A stretch of DNA of 64,000 nt from Roridomyces roridus (lineage: Eukaryota > Basidiomycota > Agaricomycetes > Agaricales > Mycenaceae): NCBI GenBank assembly GCA_029378245.1, contig JARKIF010000052.1, positions 248,001-312,000 on the forward strand. The letters are read 5' to 3'. Shown here one piece after another: positions 10,151 through 21,170 of this stretch; position 1 is the stretch's first letter, and every line of letters starts with the position of its first letter. The position numbers were made by a program, and so were the translations under genes. Under the pieces are notes generated by a model. It was not told the origin of the DNA, made no database searches, and saw only the letters and a list, made by a program, of their open reading frames with translations.

Positions 10151-11561
10151 CTCAACAATCATTCACAACCTTGTTGAGGCTGGCAACACAGTCTCATATT
10201 TCTTTTTTGACTATAGGAACAACAGAAAAAGTACCATGTTGTGTTCCGTTGTTTGGCAGCTCTCTGGAAAGTTACCAGATCCACATCATTCACTGTGGAA
10301 CCTTCATACAAAACTGGGAGGAGCAACCATACAACCAAGCATCCAAGATCTCCAAGGACTCCTGGAAAATTTGATTGGGGAACTGGGACAGACATACATT
10401 GTTCTGGATGGCCTGGATGAATGCAGCCAGGATGATTGGCCAGGTCTTATTGGAATTGTGAACAGACTGTGCAATTCTTCCAAAGAAGGGCTGCATTTGT
10501 TGATCACAAGTCAACCTCGCCAGGAATTCCAAACAGGCTTCAAACACATTCCTTTGATGCAGCTACAAGCATCATTCTTGGATAAGGACATAATATCCTT
10601 TGTGGAAAGCAGGATGTTGGCAATGTCCAGTAATTCTGAGCATGCCAAGACAGTCACCAACCAAATTGTGAAGCAGAGCAATGGAATGTATGTCACACTT
10701 CAATTTTTGGTTATTAAACTAAAAGGTGTGCATAGGTTCCGCATGGCAGATTGCTTGATTAGAGAACTAGGCCATTGTCACTGGAAAGATCAATGGGATG
10801 CAGTCCTTGCAGGTCTACCAGCTGATTTGTTTGGTATCTACAACCAGTTCTTAAAGCGTGCAAAGGAAGAGCATCAATTGCCATCAGTTTTTGTCCAGGC
10901 GATACTGCGGTGGCTTTTGTTTGCAAACAGAGAGCTTTTTGTGGAAGAGCTTGCAGATGCTATTGCTTTTCGGTTGGACCTGGCAGATTTTGATTTTGCA
11001 AATCTGAAAACAGCAGTCTATGTCCCTCACAGAAGGCCAGACAATTCACAACTTTTCAAGCTACTTGAGGGCCTTATTGTGATCAGCACTGATAAATACT
11101 CTGATCGAGAATCAATTAGTTTTGCTCACTCATCTGTGCGAGACTATATCCTTTCCAACGAGTTTGATCAAGCGCATGGATCCATTCTTGATCTCAGCCA
11201 GAATATCTCACAAAAGTTCATTGCACAAACCTGTCTCCGTTATCTCCTTGTGTTTTCAGAAAATGATGATTACATGGCATGGCATAGCGAGGTTGAGTAC
11301 CCACTTGCAGCATATGCTTCTCAAAACTGGTTCAATCACTTGCAGTCCTGTGATGCAATGGACCAGGAGCAGCTGCTCCCAACAACAATGCATGTGCTTG
11401 AAGATGGAAGTAGCCAATATACTATGTTGTGTGAATTGCAGGGACTGGGATGGATTGGCCACAATATACCAGCAATATCTATGTGCACACAGATTGGGTT
11501 TTACAGAGGGGTGTTGGCTTTGCTTCTGGATAGGAGGGTGTCAGTTGATTTCATTGACAAG

Positions 11562-14037
11562 GATCAGCTGACTCCGCTGCACCTTGCCTCAGTATATGGC
11601 CACCTTGACATTGCAAAGCTGCTTTTTGAACATGGGGCATCAGTCAATGTTGCAGGGAAGGATGGCCGGACTCCATTGCACCTTGCCTCAGTGTATGGCC
11701 ACTTTGACATTGCAAAGCTGCTGGTTGGAGCTGGGGCATCACTGGAGGCTCCAGAGAGGGATGGTCAGACTCCACTGCACCATGCCTCTTGGTATGGCCA
11801 CTTTGACATTGCAAAGCTGCTTGTTGGAGCTGGGGCATCACTGGAGGCTGCAGAGAGGGATGGTTGGACTCCACTGCACCATGCCTCTTGGTATGGCCAC
11901 TTTGACATTGCAACACTGCTTGTTGGAGCTGGGGCATCACTCGAGGCTGCAGAAACAAATGGCTGGACTCCGCTGCACCTTGCCTCCCGCTATGGTCACC
12001 TTGACATTGCAAAGCTGCTTGTTGGAGCTGGTGCATCAATCAAAGCTGCAGAAACAAATGGCTGGACTCCGCTGCACCTTGCCTCCCAGTATGGCCACTT
12101 TGACATTGCAAAGCTGCTTTTTGAACATGGGGCATCAGTCAATGTTGCAGGGAAGGATGGCTGGACTCCGCTGCACCTTGCCTCGGGGTATGGCCACTTT
12201 GACATTGCAAAGCTGCTTTTTGAACATGGGGCATCAGTCAATGTTGCAGGGAAGGATGGCCGGACTCCATTGCACCTTGCCTCGGGGTATGGCCACTTTG
12301 ACATTGCAAAGCTGCTTGTTGGAGCTGGGGCATCACTGGAGGCTGCAGAGAAGGATGGTCGGACTCCACTGCACCATGCCTCTTGGTATGGCCACTTTGA
12401 CATTGCAAAGCTGCTTGTTGGAGCTGGGGCATCACTGGAGGCTGCAGAGAAGGATGGTCGGACTCCACTGCACCATGCCTCTTGGTATGGCCACTTTGAC
12501 ATTGCAACGCTGCTTGTTGGAGCTGGGGCATCACTGGAGGCTGCAGAAACAAATGGCTGGACTCCGCTGCACATTGCCTCCCGCTATGGTCACCTTGACA
12601 TTGCAACACTGTTTGTTGGAGCTGGGGCATCACTCGAGGTTGCAGAAACAAATGGCTGGACTCCGCTGCACATTGCCTCCCGCTATGGTCACCTTGGCAT
12701 TGCAACACTGCCTGTTGGAGCTGGGGCATCACTCGAGGTTGCAGAAACAAATGGCTGGACTCCGCTGCACATTGCCTCCCGCTATGGTCACCTTGGCATT
12801 GCAACACTGCCTGTTGGAGCTGGAGCATCAATCCAAGTTGTTGAAAAGAATGGCCAGACTCCACTGCACATTGCCTCCCGCTATGGCCACCCTGACATTG
12901 CAAAGTTGCTTGTTGGAGCTGGGGCATCAATCAAAGCTGCAGCAAAGAATGGCTGGACTCCACTGCACATTGCCTCAGAGCACGGTCACCTTGACATTGC
13001 AACACTGCTTGTTGGAGGCTGGGGCATCACTGGGGGCTGCAGCAAAGAATGGCTGGACTCCACTGCACATTGCCTCCCAGAATGACCACCTTGACATTGC
13101 AAAGCTGCTTGTGAAACATGGGGCATCAGTCAATGTTGCAGAAAAGGATGGCTGGACTCCGCTGCACATTGCCTCCCAGAATGACTCCCTTGACATTGCA
13201 AAGCTGCTTGTGAAACATGGGGCATCAGTCAATGTTGCAGAAAAGGATGGCTGGACTCCGCTGCACATTGCCTCCCAGAATGACCAGCTTGACATTTCAA
13301 AGCTGCTTGTTGGAGCTGGGGCATCAATCAAAGCTGCAGAAAAAAATGGCTGGACTCCGCTGCACATTACCTCCCGGCATGGCCACTTTAACATTGCAAA
13401 GCTGCTTGTTGGACATGGGGCACTGCTCGAGGCTGCAGAAAAGGATGGCTGGACTCCACTGCACCTTGCGTCCAAGCATGGTCACCTTGACATTGCAAAG
13501 CTGCTTGTTGGAGCTGGGGCATCAATCAAAGCTGCAGAGGAGGATGGCTGGACTCCACTGCACCTTGCGTCCAAGCATGGTCACCTTGACATTGCAAAGC
13601 TGCTTGTTGGAGCTGGGGCATCAATCAAAGCTGCAGAGAAGGATGGCTGGACTCCACTGCACCTTGCCTCAGAGCACGGTCACCTTGAAATTGCAACACT
13701 GCTTGTGAAACATGGGGCATCAGTCAATGTTGCAGAAAAGGCTGGCTGGACTCCGCTGCACATTGCCTCCCAGAATGACTACCTTGACATTGCAAAGCTG
13801 CTTGTGAAACATGGGGCATCAGTCAATGTTGCAGAAAAGGATGGCTGGACTCCGCTGCACATTGCCTCCCAGAATGACCAGCTTGACATTTCAAAGCTGC
13901 TTGTTGGAGCTGGGGCATCACCGGAGGCTGCAGAAAAGAATGGCTGGACTCCGCTGCACATTGCCTCCCGGTATGGCCACTTTGACATTGAAGAGCTGCT
14001 TGTTGGACATGGGGCATTAATGAAAACTGCAGAGGTG
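11562..14037 (+). repeat. 25 tandem 99-bp ankyrin repeats
   Basis: Each unit encodes 33 residues of the form D/N-G-W-T-P-L-H-x-A-S-x-x-G-H-x-D-I-A-K-L-L-V-G-A-G-A-S. Units are nearly identical at the DNA level, so recent duplication and exchange between units are likely. The units fall into a few subtypes (ends G-H-G-A-S-V-N-V-A and G-A-G-A-S-L-E-A-A) that alternate. The +1 frame is also free of stops through the whole array. Confidence 0.9.
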
Positions 14038-14046
14038 GATGGCTAA

Positions 14047-14981
14047 ACTCAGCTGCAGACTCCAAGCATGGCCTACTTGACATTGAAATGCTGCTTGCGC
14101 TTGAGGCAAGTGTAAATATCCCGGAAGTACTCCGGAAATTGAACTTTTATAGTGCTGGAATTTTTTGTTATTTTCGGACCCCTTGAACAATCAGCAAATG
14201 CGCGCAAGCAGCTACCATATCTGCTAATAGATAGCAAGGATCACATGTATGGTAATAAATGAATGTCTATTATCTAAACCACATGTATATATTGGGTGAA
14301 GCTTAGGGGTCCAGTAATTACTGGGGAGTCACAAGTTGGAATCTTGTTGAAATCTTGTTTCAGACTGAGATGCAGAAGAGAAAATCAGAGTCTCATATAC
14401 TGTATTACATGCATCATCAATCATCTAGAGTCTGTTGAGAGTCCGGCTACATGAGACTGCAATGTGGTATGTACTGTACTTATGTACTAAATATGCCAGG
14501 ATTCAAAACCGGAGGTCATACCAACTGTCAGAAACACCTCGATTTGTGACCGATAAGATTTTCGAAGGACTTGGAATGTGGCGTGAGCATGTAAAGAAAT
14601 TAAATATCTGAGCTGAGCAGATGTTAGGTGCTGGATCCGAGGCTGACTGGAATCCCGGATAAGGACGACCGGAGTAAGAATGACCGGAACTCCGGGACAA
14701 AGGACTCCGGAGAGGGACGAAAAGTCGGAGGAGGGAGAGGGAGTCCAACCGGTGACACCACAAAGACCCAGGGTGACCGGGTTCCCTACGCTACTTCCAA
14801 GGGAAGCAATCTGGACGAGACGATAAAGGAGGAGAGGAGGGCTCGGAGCAGCCAAGGTCGAATAGACCAGGAACGTTAATATTCCAACTGAGTTACATGG
14901 CGGTTGTACAGAGGTTTATATACTAAATGCCCACTGATGTATACCCAGATGAATATGGAGAAAGTGACAAGGTAAAAAACT
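14047..14981. other. spacer with CCGGA-rich stretch
   Basis: The first 100 bp are decayed ankyrin sequence. 14636-14760 is rich in CCGGA/TCCGG. No gene is supported; the frame at 14628-14876 is low complexity. Confidence 0.5.
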
Positions 14982-14986
14982 CGGAC
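14982..14986. repeat. 5-bp target duplication CGGAC (left)
   Basis: CGGAC directly precedes the left LTR and is repeated after the right LTR at 21646-21650. Confidence 0.9.
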
Positions 14987-15461
14987 TGTCACGACAAGAC
15001 TTGTTTCACGCGTCCAACAGCGGTAAGATGCTGCGGATTGGGTAGTGCGCTACTAAAGCTCGTAAAATGAACTGAATAAAAGTCTAGGAGAGGGTACAGA
15101 ATACGACGACTAGCTACTGCTTTTATACTGTGAGGAATAGATCTACGATGCTACACTAATTGTCCTGGCTTCCGACATGCACTATTGTCCTGCACCGTTG
15201 TCGTCTCCTATTGTCATGTCTACACCGTGTTCATCATAGAAGCCTGTCATGATCTGACAGTTCACTGATCGAAAACTCCTTCCCTCATCCACGCTGTCGT
15301 TCATAAATATGAAACTGTCCCACGTCTTTAAATAATGTCTTCCTCGGCTTCTTCCTCAATCCGATCGAGACGGGGTTCCCATGACTTTAACGCTGTACGG
15401 CGCCAATGTATATCTGGTTTATTTGGTGTTGTCACGTGCGCAAATAGGTCAGCGCGTGACA
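14987..15461 (-). repeat. 3' LTR of the chromovirus
   Basis: 475 bp, TGTCACGACAAG... to ...GCGCGTGACA on the plus strand. The inner 134 bp also encode the last 44 residues of pol. Confidence 0.95.
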
Positions 15462-18400
15462 TTACCCCCTCTCTAGGATCGACGTCCTCGTCAATGTCGA
15501 CAAACCGATTTTCATCGGGAATAAATAATTTCTTCTTTGAGTATTGTCGGGACTCCTCCTTTGGGACGAATCTTTTGCATTCGCCGTCCCAATATCCAGC
15601 CGGGAGTGTGGGTAGCGCCCTGACGTCAATGCTGTGTTCCCTGTTATATTTGTCCAACAGCTTCTTTGCATGTGTCAAGTTACGCGATGGTTCCCACGTC
15701 CTTTCTCCCATCGGATAATTCTTCCACTTTATTAAATATTGAAAACCGCGTCCCATCTTGCGGTGTTTCAGGATCTCCTCCACCTCGTATTCCTCCTCGC
15801 CGGATATGATTTTCGGCGGCGGTCGTTTCTCCCTTCGATTTTCGGGCGGTTCCGTATACGGTGTGAGAATCGCCTCGTTGAACACCGGATGTGACTTGTC
15901 CGTGCTCGGCAATTTCAACCTATAGGATGACGCTCCGACTTTCTCCAGGACCTCGTACGGCCCGAGCCTCCTATCTCCCAGCTTCTTCGAGGGTCTATCC
16001 GTCTGGATGTTCGTCGCCTCGATCCAGACCTTGTCTCCCTTTTTAAATACTGGCGCTGGTCGCCGTCGTAGGTTATATGATTTTTCCATTGTTTTCTGTG
16101 TTTTTTCTAATGCCGCGGTCGCCTCATTGCGGATCTTTTTCATTTTCTTGCCGAACTCGTCGGCAGCCTCGTTCCTCGTCTCCACGACATTCTCGATCCC
16201 TTTCCAAGGGTGATAGCCGGTATTTAAATAAAATGGCGAGGCCTTCGTTGCCGAACTGGCCTTGTCGTTGTAACAGAACTCCGCTAGGGAGAGCCACTCG
16301 GCCCAGTCCGTCTGGTGATAATTGATAAATATGCGGAGATATTTCTCGATCTCCTGGTTCATCCGTTCCGTCTGCCCGTCGGTTATCGGATGGTGTGCCG
16401 TACTCGGGTTCATTTCGATCCCCAGGATCTTATTGAGCTCCCTCATAAAGCCTCCTACATATCTCGGATCCCGATCCGAGATGATCTTTCGGGGTACCCC
16501 ATGATATCTAATCACACGGTCGCGTGTCAAACGCGCAACTCCTTCAGCCGTGATTTCCATGGTCGTGGGCTCCACGTGAATCATCTTGCTAAAAGTGTCC
16601 ACCCAGACTTGAATCGCATTGTGACCGTTGCTAATTGGTAACGGTCCGATCAAGTCCATCGAAATGATCTGCCAGGGTCCTTCCGCAATCTTGTGCGGGT
16701 TCAGCTTGCCCTGCTTGTGCCGAAGAACTCGTGACCTCTGACACGCTTCGCACGACTTTACATACTCGGAAACGTTGTTGCCGAGCTTCGGCCACCAGTA
16801 ATTTCGTTCAACGAGTTCCTGTGTCCGGTTCCCTCCGGGGTGTCCCACGATCGCCGGATTGTGATGGAGTCCAATAATTTTATTTCTAAGTTCCGTGTTA
16901 TGCGGAACGTAAATAAGGCCATTGTAGTAAACAATGCCGTCCTCCTCCTCCCATCTAGGGAGCTTCTTTAGTAAGGCAGACCTCACGCTGCCGTCCCTCT
17001 TGCGTTCCGCTCGGATCTCTTCCAGGAGATCCTTCTCGACGCCTTCGAGCGTGATTTCCTGCGCTCGGAAGTACTCGGGCTTAAGTAAGACAATTTCCTG
17101 GTTGTCTTCTTTTCCCTGGTCATGATCCGCCCTGCGGGATAACAAGTCGGCCTGCTTGTTCAAAGCTCCGGGCCGGTGCCGTAACGAGAAGTCGTACTGC
17201 GACAACTCGATGATCCATCGTGCCTGCCTACGATTGATCTTCTGCGGCTTTTTGAAGTATTGGAGGTTCTTGTGATCCGTCAGAACCTCGAACGTGTGCC
17301 TTGCACCGAGTAGGAACTGCCTCCACTCATCAAGAGCGAGCATAATTGCGAGCATCTCCTTGTCATAGATTTCGTAATTCCTCTCGGTGTCGCTCATGCC
17401 GTGAGACATGAAAGCAACAGGCCTCCATACTCCTTCTTGGAGCTGGCTGAGCACTGCTCCAACCGCTCCGTCCGACGCATTGGCCTCAAGCCGATATTCC
17501 CCGTCATCTGTTGGCAACGCCAAGATGACATCCTCCGCGATCCGTTCCTTCAATTGGCTGATCGCCTTCTCCTGTTCCGGTCCCCAGGACCACGCAACCT
17601 TCCCCGTCAACTTAGTGAGGGGCCTGGCGATGTCGGCAAAGCCGCGGACAAATCGCCGATAAAAGTTAACAAAGCCGAGGAACGCCTGCACTTGCTTGAC
17701 GTTCTTCGGCACCGGCCACTCCATGATCCCTTTGATTTTCACCGGGTCCATCCGCATGGAGTTGTGGGAAATAATAACCCCGAGGTATTCGATCTCTCTC
17801 TTCTCGAATTCGCACTTCTCGGGTTTCAAGAATAATTTATTCTTTTCTAACGTCTCCAGGACGCGTGACACAATCCGTCTATGCTCCTCCAGGGAGTCCG
17901 TGTAAATTAAAATGTCATCTAGGTATACAATCACGTGGCCCTCGTTGATGAGATCCCGAAGAATGTCGTTCATCATCGTTTGGAACGTGGCCGGTGAGTT
18001 GGTTAACCCAAAGAACATGACAAGCGGCTCGAACAATCCCCGATTGGTCCGAAAAGCCGCTTTCCACTCGTCTCCTTCCTTGATCCGTACATTGTTGTAA
18101 CCCCAACGTATGTCAAGCTTGGAGAAGAATCGTGCTCCTCGGAGTTTGTTGACCAGCTCCGAGATTAGAGGCAACGGGTACTTGTTCTTCACCGTCATCT
18201 CGTTGAGCTTCCGGTAATCCTGTACCGGTCGAAGGGACCCGTCCTTCTTTTTAATAAAAAAGAACGCCGAAGCCATCGGCGACTTGGAAGGTCTGATCCG
18301 TCCACTCTTGAGATTCTCTTCAAGAAACTCGTTCAGCTTTTCTTGTTCGCTTAACGAGAGTGGATAGATCTTGCAATCAACAGCCTTTGATCCGGGCTTT

Positions 18401-19353
18401 AATTCGATCGCATGATCCCAAGGCCGCTTTTCCGGCAATGAGTCGAATGACTCTTTTGCGAAAACCTTGACGTGCTCCCGGTATTGCTCCGGGATCTTGT
18501 CTTCCGTCAATTTTTCCTTTTCTGCCAAAGCCTGTTCGGCCATCTGCTGTGCCTGCGTCGCCTTGCTTCGCAGCTCCACAACAGGTGCAAAGTCGACCAA
18601 CAGGATCGACTCGCCTTCTTCCACCGCTTCCTCCCGTGTGACACCTTTTCCGGATTCCAGTCCGGTCATGCCACACTCAGCCGGACATCGGCTGAACTTC
18701 ATGGTCTGGTCCCGCCAGTTGATCTCCGGGTTGTGTTTAAACAACCAGTCGTACCCAATAAACACACGTGCTTTGCCTAAGCCCGTGATCAGGAACTTTT
18801 GTCTTTCGACATGTGGGCCGATAGACATGATCATCTCTACGTAATGAGTGATCTTGCCTTTGGTGTTCTCGGTCCCGTCGGCATTCCTGGCCACAATCGG
18901 CATGTCGAGTTTTTTAAGCTCGAAGCCTTCGGCCTTGGCATAGTCCCTGTCCATGCACGTGGTGGTACACCCGTTGTCCAGCAACGCACGAATGGAACGT
19001 GTTTTCCCCGTGTCCAGTGCTTCCAGCTGGACTGCCACCAACATCTCGTGGTGGACACGTTGCCGTTGGAACTCACGCAGCTCCTGAGCTAGGCGTTGTT
19101 CCGTTTCTCCCATAGCACGGCGTGCTAGCCATTGGGCGGCCTCTTTCTTCTTGAGACCGAACGGCACCCGTGTGTGCTTAGGCGCTACCTCCTCTTTCGA
19201 GGATTGAGCCTCCGCGGCATCGCCGCCCTTTTTCTTCTCACTATTTTTCTCACTGGTTTGGGTTCCAGGGGCCTTTTTAAAAGCGCTCCAGCGCTTGTTC
19301 TCTGCATCCATGCGTTGATTCTTTAAGTTACGTTTCCGATTCTGATTCTCCAA
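15328..19353 (-). CDS. pol: Ty3 pol: protease-RT-RNase H-integrase-chromodomain
   Basis: One uninterrupted frame of about 1,340 codons. In order: a basic linker; a protease with L-L-D-N-G-C and I-G-Y-D-W-L; reverse transcriptase with Y-L-D-D-I-L; RNase H (E-A-N-A-S-D, T-D-H-K-N-L); integrase with an H-H-C-C zinc motif, D (M-D-L-I-G-P), D (S-D-R-D-P-R-Y) and E (M-N-Q-E-I-E); and a chromodomain near the end (Y-L-I-K-W-K-N-Y, T-W-E-P). It makes the cDNA and inserts it, the chromodomain steering to marked chromatin. The protease triad reads D-N-G instead of D-S/T-G. No ATG opens the frame: it runs back to about 19387, the codon at 19353 is TTG and the first ATG is at 19311, so it is probably made by frameshifting from gag. 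The stop lies inside the 3' LTR. Confidence 0.93.
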   Translation of the reverse strand: MENQNRKRNLKNQRMDAENKRWSAFKKAPGTQTSEKNSEKKKGGDAAEAQSSKEEVAPKHTRVPFGLKKKEAAQWLARRAMGETEQRLAQELREFQRQRVHHEMLVAVQLEALDTGKTRSIRALLDNGCTTTCMDRDYAKAEGFELKKLDMPIVARNADGTENTKGKITHYVEMIMSIGPHVERQKFLITGLGKARVFIGYDWLFKHNPEINWRDQTMKFSRCPAECGMTGLESGKGVTREEAVEEGESILLVDFAPVVELRSKATQAQQMAEQALAEKEKLTEDKIPEQYREHVKVFAKESFDSLPEKRPWDHAIELKPGSKAVDCKIYPLSLSEQEKLNEFLEENLKSGRIRPSKSPMASAFFFIKKKDGSLRPVQDYRKLNEMTVKNKYPLPLISELVNKLRGARFFSKLDIRWGYNNVRIKEGDEWKAAFRTNRGLFEPLVMFFGLTNSPATFQTMMNDILRDLINEGHVIVYLDDILIYTDSLEEHRRIVSRVLETLEKNKLFLKPEKCEFEKREIEYLGVIISHNSMRMDPVKIKGIMEWPVPKNVKQVQAFLGFVNFYRRFVRGFADIARPLTKLTGKVAWSWGPEQEKAISQLKERIAEDVILALPTDDGEYRLEANASDGAVGAVLSQLQEGVWRPVAFMSHGMSDTERNYEIYDKEMLAIMLALDEWRQFLLGARHTFEVLTDHKNLQYFKKPQKINRRQARWIIELSQYDFSLRHRPGALNKQADLLSRRADHDQGKEDNQEIVLLKPEYFRAQEITLEGVEKDLLEEIRAERKRDGSVRSALLKKLPRWEEEDGIVYYNGLIYVPHNTELRNKIIGLHHNPAIVGHPGGNRTQELVERNYWWPKLGNNVSEYVKSCEACQRSRVLRHKQGKLNPHKIAEGPWQIISMDLIGPLPISNGHNAIQVWVDTFSKMIHVEPTTMEITAEGVARLTRDRVIRYHGVPRKIISDRDPRYVGGFMRELNKILGIEMNPSTAHHPITDGQTERMNQEIEKYLRIFINYHQTDWAEWLSLAEFCYNDKASSATKASPFYLNTGYHPWKGIENVVETRNEAADEFGKKMKKIRNEATAALEKTQKTMEKSYNLRRRPAPVFKKGDKVWIEATNIQTDRPSKKLGDRRLGPYEVLEKVGASSYRLKLPSTDKSHPVFNEAILTPYTEPPENRREKRPPPKIISGEEEYEVEEILKHRKMGRGFQYLIKWKNYPMGERTWEPSRNLTHAKKLLDKYNREHSIDVRALPTLPAGYWDGECKRFVPKEESRQYSKKKLFIPDENRFVDIDEDVDPREGVMSRADLFAHVTTPNKPDIHWRRTALKSWEPRLDRIEEEAEEDII
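15462..15476 (-). promoter_or_regulatory. polypurine tract
   Basis: On the minus strand GAGAGGGGGTAA directly abuts the 3' LTR, the usual primer site for plus-strand DNA synthesis. It overlaps the pol reading frame. Confidence 0.7.
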
Positions 19354-19559
19354 GATACGTATTTTTCTGGCTTTTGTACTTCGCCTACAAGAAATTCTTG
19401 TATACTACGTTGTAGGCTAGTTTTTTCTACATAATTTACAGGTACGCTATTTTGCACATTGTTCGTGCTGTCCGTAACCGCCTCTAGCGGTGTAAACTGT
19501 CCATGGATTACAGATACGGGAGGGCACACCGGTTCGGCCTTGACCGGGCGCCCTAACAA
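19323..19559 (-). other. third frame bridging gag and pol
   Basis: Gag ends at 19553 and the pol frame opens only at about 19387. The gap is covered by a 78-codon frame in the third register, which overlaps both. Either two frameshifts are used, or this stretch is an untranslated linker with pol started separately. No slippery heptamer was confirmed. Confidence 0.4.
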
Positions 19560-20668
19560 AAACCCTTCTCTCGGAGTATGGTCGCGAGAGCCTGCAGGTC
19601 CTCCTGCGTATAGTCTTCGGTCTTGATCGACCGGATATTAAACTTCTTCTTGGGAGGCTCCGGGCACTCCCGCTTCATGTGGCCCTCCTTGCCACAGTTG
19701 TAACACTTGAACGCGGCCTGCCGCGTTCGGTCGACGTCCATCGGCGCCGGATTTCCGGGAGTGACCCGGGTCGCCAGATGGGGGGCTGTCCCCTGGGGCC
19801 TAGGCGGCGGCACCAGTGCCGTGGCCTTGGGGAATTTGGGCGGCGGCTGCTGCTGCGCCGGCGTCCAAAACATTCCACCTCCCGCTCCCCAGCGAGAGTT
19901 GATGAGCTTCCCGCGCTCAATGATGCCGTTGATGGTCATCAACCGGCTCTTTAATCCCGGATAGGTTCCCGGGATCTCGACGCCACCAGCGTAGAGCTGT
20001 TTGCGTACCTGGTCCGAGACCAGGATTTCCAGTGCCTGACACAGGAACGTGTCATGCAGCACATTTCCGGGCGTGTAGCCCGCCTGCTCCGCGTTCAGCT
20101 CGAACGACTGGAGGAAGTCGGCCAGGGTGGACGTTCCCTGCCGAGTGTTCATCAGGCGCAACAGCGCCGTCTCCTTGACGTTCTGATCCGCGAACGTCGA
20201 CTCCAACTCCGTCAAGAACTCCGCAAAGGAGGGACGGGGTTGATCAAGGCGAAAATGTTTCGCCTTCCAGTTGCGTGACCAGTTGGAGGCTGGGCACGCC
20301 GTACTCTTCTCGTCGCCCAGCAACGAGAGCACGAAAAAGATACGTCTATGATCCGTACCGAAATCGTGTTCATAGGCCATGAGGTAAGTCATGACACTAT
20401 CAATCCAAGTTTCCCACTTGGACTTGTCATTGCCGTCAAACGGCGGGGGAAGCCGGGCCAGCGTCATTCTTGCCGGTGCCGGGCGTGGGGGGAGGGCCTG
20501 AAGTAACTCAGTCAGGCCAGGCTGGGCGGGGGGTTGTGAGTTGGGTCGTGTGGGAAGGGGGCGAGGGGGAGAGCGGGTAGGAGGGCGGGAGGGGTAGATT
20601 TGTTGGGGAGGGTACGAGTAACCAGCCTGAGGCTGGTCATAGGGGATGGGGCTGCCGTGATGGGACAT
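19553..20668 (-). CDS. gag: Ty3 gag with zinc knuckle
   Basis: The protein has a Pro-rich N-terminus, a retrotransposon gag core (W-x-x-W-I-D-S-V region, then F-L-T-E-L-E-S-T-F-A-D) and near its C-terminus a CCHC zinc knuckle, C-Y-N-C-G-K-E-G-H-M-K-R-E-C, that binds the element RNA. The first in-frame ATG is at 20668, used here. The frame is open upstream to about 20880 with gag-like Ser/Ala-rich sequence but no ATG, so a spliced or non-AUG start further upstream is possible. It assembles the virus-like particle in the cytoplasm. Confidence 0.88.
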   Translation of the reverse strand: MSHHGSPIPYDQPQAGYSYPPQQIYPSRPPTRSPPRPLPTRPNSQPPAQPGLTELLQALPPRPAPARMTLARLPPPFDGNDKSKWETWIDSVMTYLMAYEHDFGTDHRRIFFVLSLLGDEKSTACPASNWSRNWKAKHFRLDQPRPSFAEFLTELESTFADQNVKETALLRLMNTRQGTSTLADFLQSFELNAEQAGYTPGNVLHDTFLCQALEILVSDQVRKQLYAGGVEIPGTYPGLKSRLMTINGIIERGKLINSRWGAGGGMFWTPAQQQPPPKFPKATALVPPPRPQGTAPHLATRVTPGNPAPMDVDRTRQAAFKCYNCGKEGHMKRECPEPPKKKFNIRSIKTEDYTQEDLQALATILREKGFC

Positions 20669-21170
20669 GGCAGGTGCGGCGGTATGGAAGGTGTGGTGGG
20701 TGGTGGCGGAAGCGGCCAAGAGTTGGTCCGCTACGGAGCGAGCTTCACGGCTAGAGGTGCCGGAAGAGGAGGAAGAGGGTGCGCGAAACGCCGTCGCGAC
20801 TTGGGTAGGAGCGGCACGAAGCCGGTGGTGAATTTCTCGGTCGTAACGCTTGCCGACAGAACAAACCCGGGCCTTCTACAACACACCCGGTATTTGCGTG
20901 AGGGTACTCTCCGAAGATTGCCACCCGAACACCAACGTCTGCTATTGTGCGGGGACAGACTCAACGTTTCCCGTAGCACAGCGACTGTCTGCCAAAATAG
21001 TTCGACAACGAGATGGGCGCTTATTTAACGTCGCGATTTAACGACGTGACGCTTGAGGTATGAATGGATCTTCAATTACGAGAGACCAAGTAGTGGGGGA
21101 GGGACACCGAGGCGTATGGAAAGGATATGTCGGGGGGAGGTATGAGCGGTATGAGGGTAGACTTTTATTA

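Larger units (their letters stand above)
10083..14046 (+). pseudogene. NACHT-ankyrin protein, frameshifted
   Basis: A short exon (10083-10107) encodes G-T-G-K-S-V-L, a Walker A loop. A 43-nt intron follows, and the main exon from 10151 continues in frame with S-T-I-I-H-N-L and Y-F-F-F-D, then a Walker B-like Y-I-V-L-D-G-L-D-E and the sensor L-I-T-S-Q-P-R of fungal NACHT ATPases. A helical linker follows, then ankyrin repeats from 11562. Such STAND proteins work in fungal self/non-self recognition: ligand binding by the repeats would drive nucleotide-dependent assembly. An extra G at about 13016 (GGAGGCT where the other repeats have GGAGCT) shifts the frame after 14.5 repeats. Repeats then continue in the new frame to a TAA at 14044-14046 that replaces a Trp codon, with further decayed repeat sequence beyond. 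The upstream exons were not found, so the N-terminal effector domain is unknown. Confidence 0.8.

Noticed and set aside
11584..13000. Alternative-frame protein across the first half of the ankyrin array
   Set aside because: It is the +1 shadow of the repeat units; it only becomes the true ankyrin frame after the extra G at about 13016.
11562..14037. Regular 99-bp tandem repeats that could be mistaken for a CRISPR or satellite array
   Set aside because: They encode in-frame ankyrin repeats without unique spacers.
14628..14876. 83-codon frame downstream of the ankyrin gene
   Set aside because: Low-complexity translation of CCGGA-rich DNA; no family, no start context.
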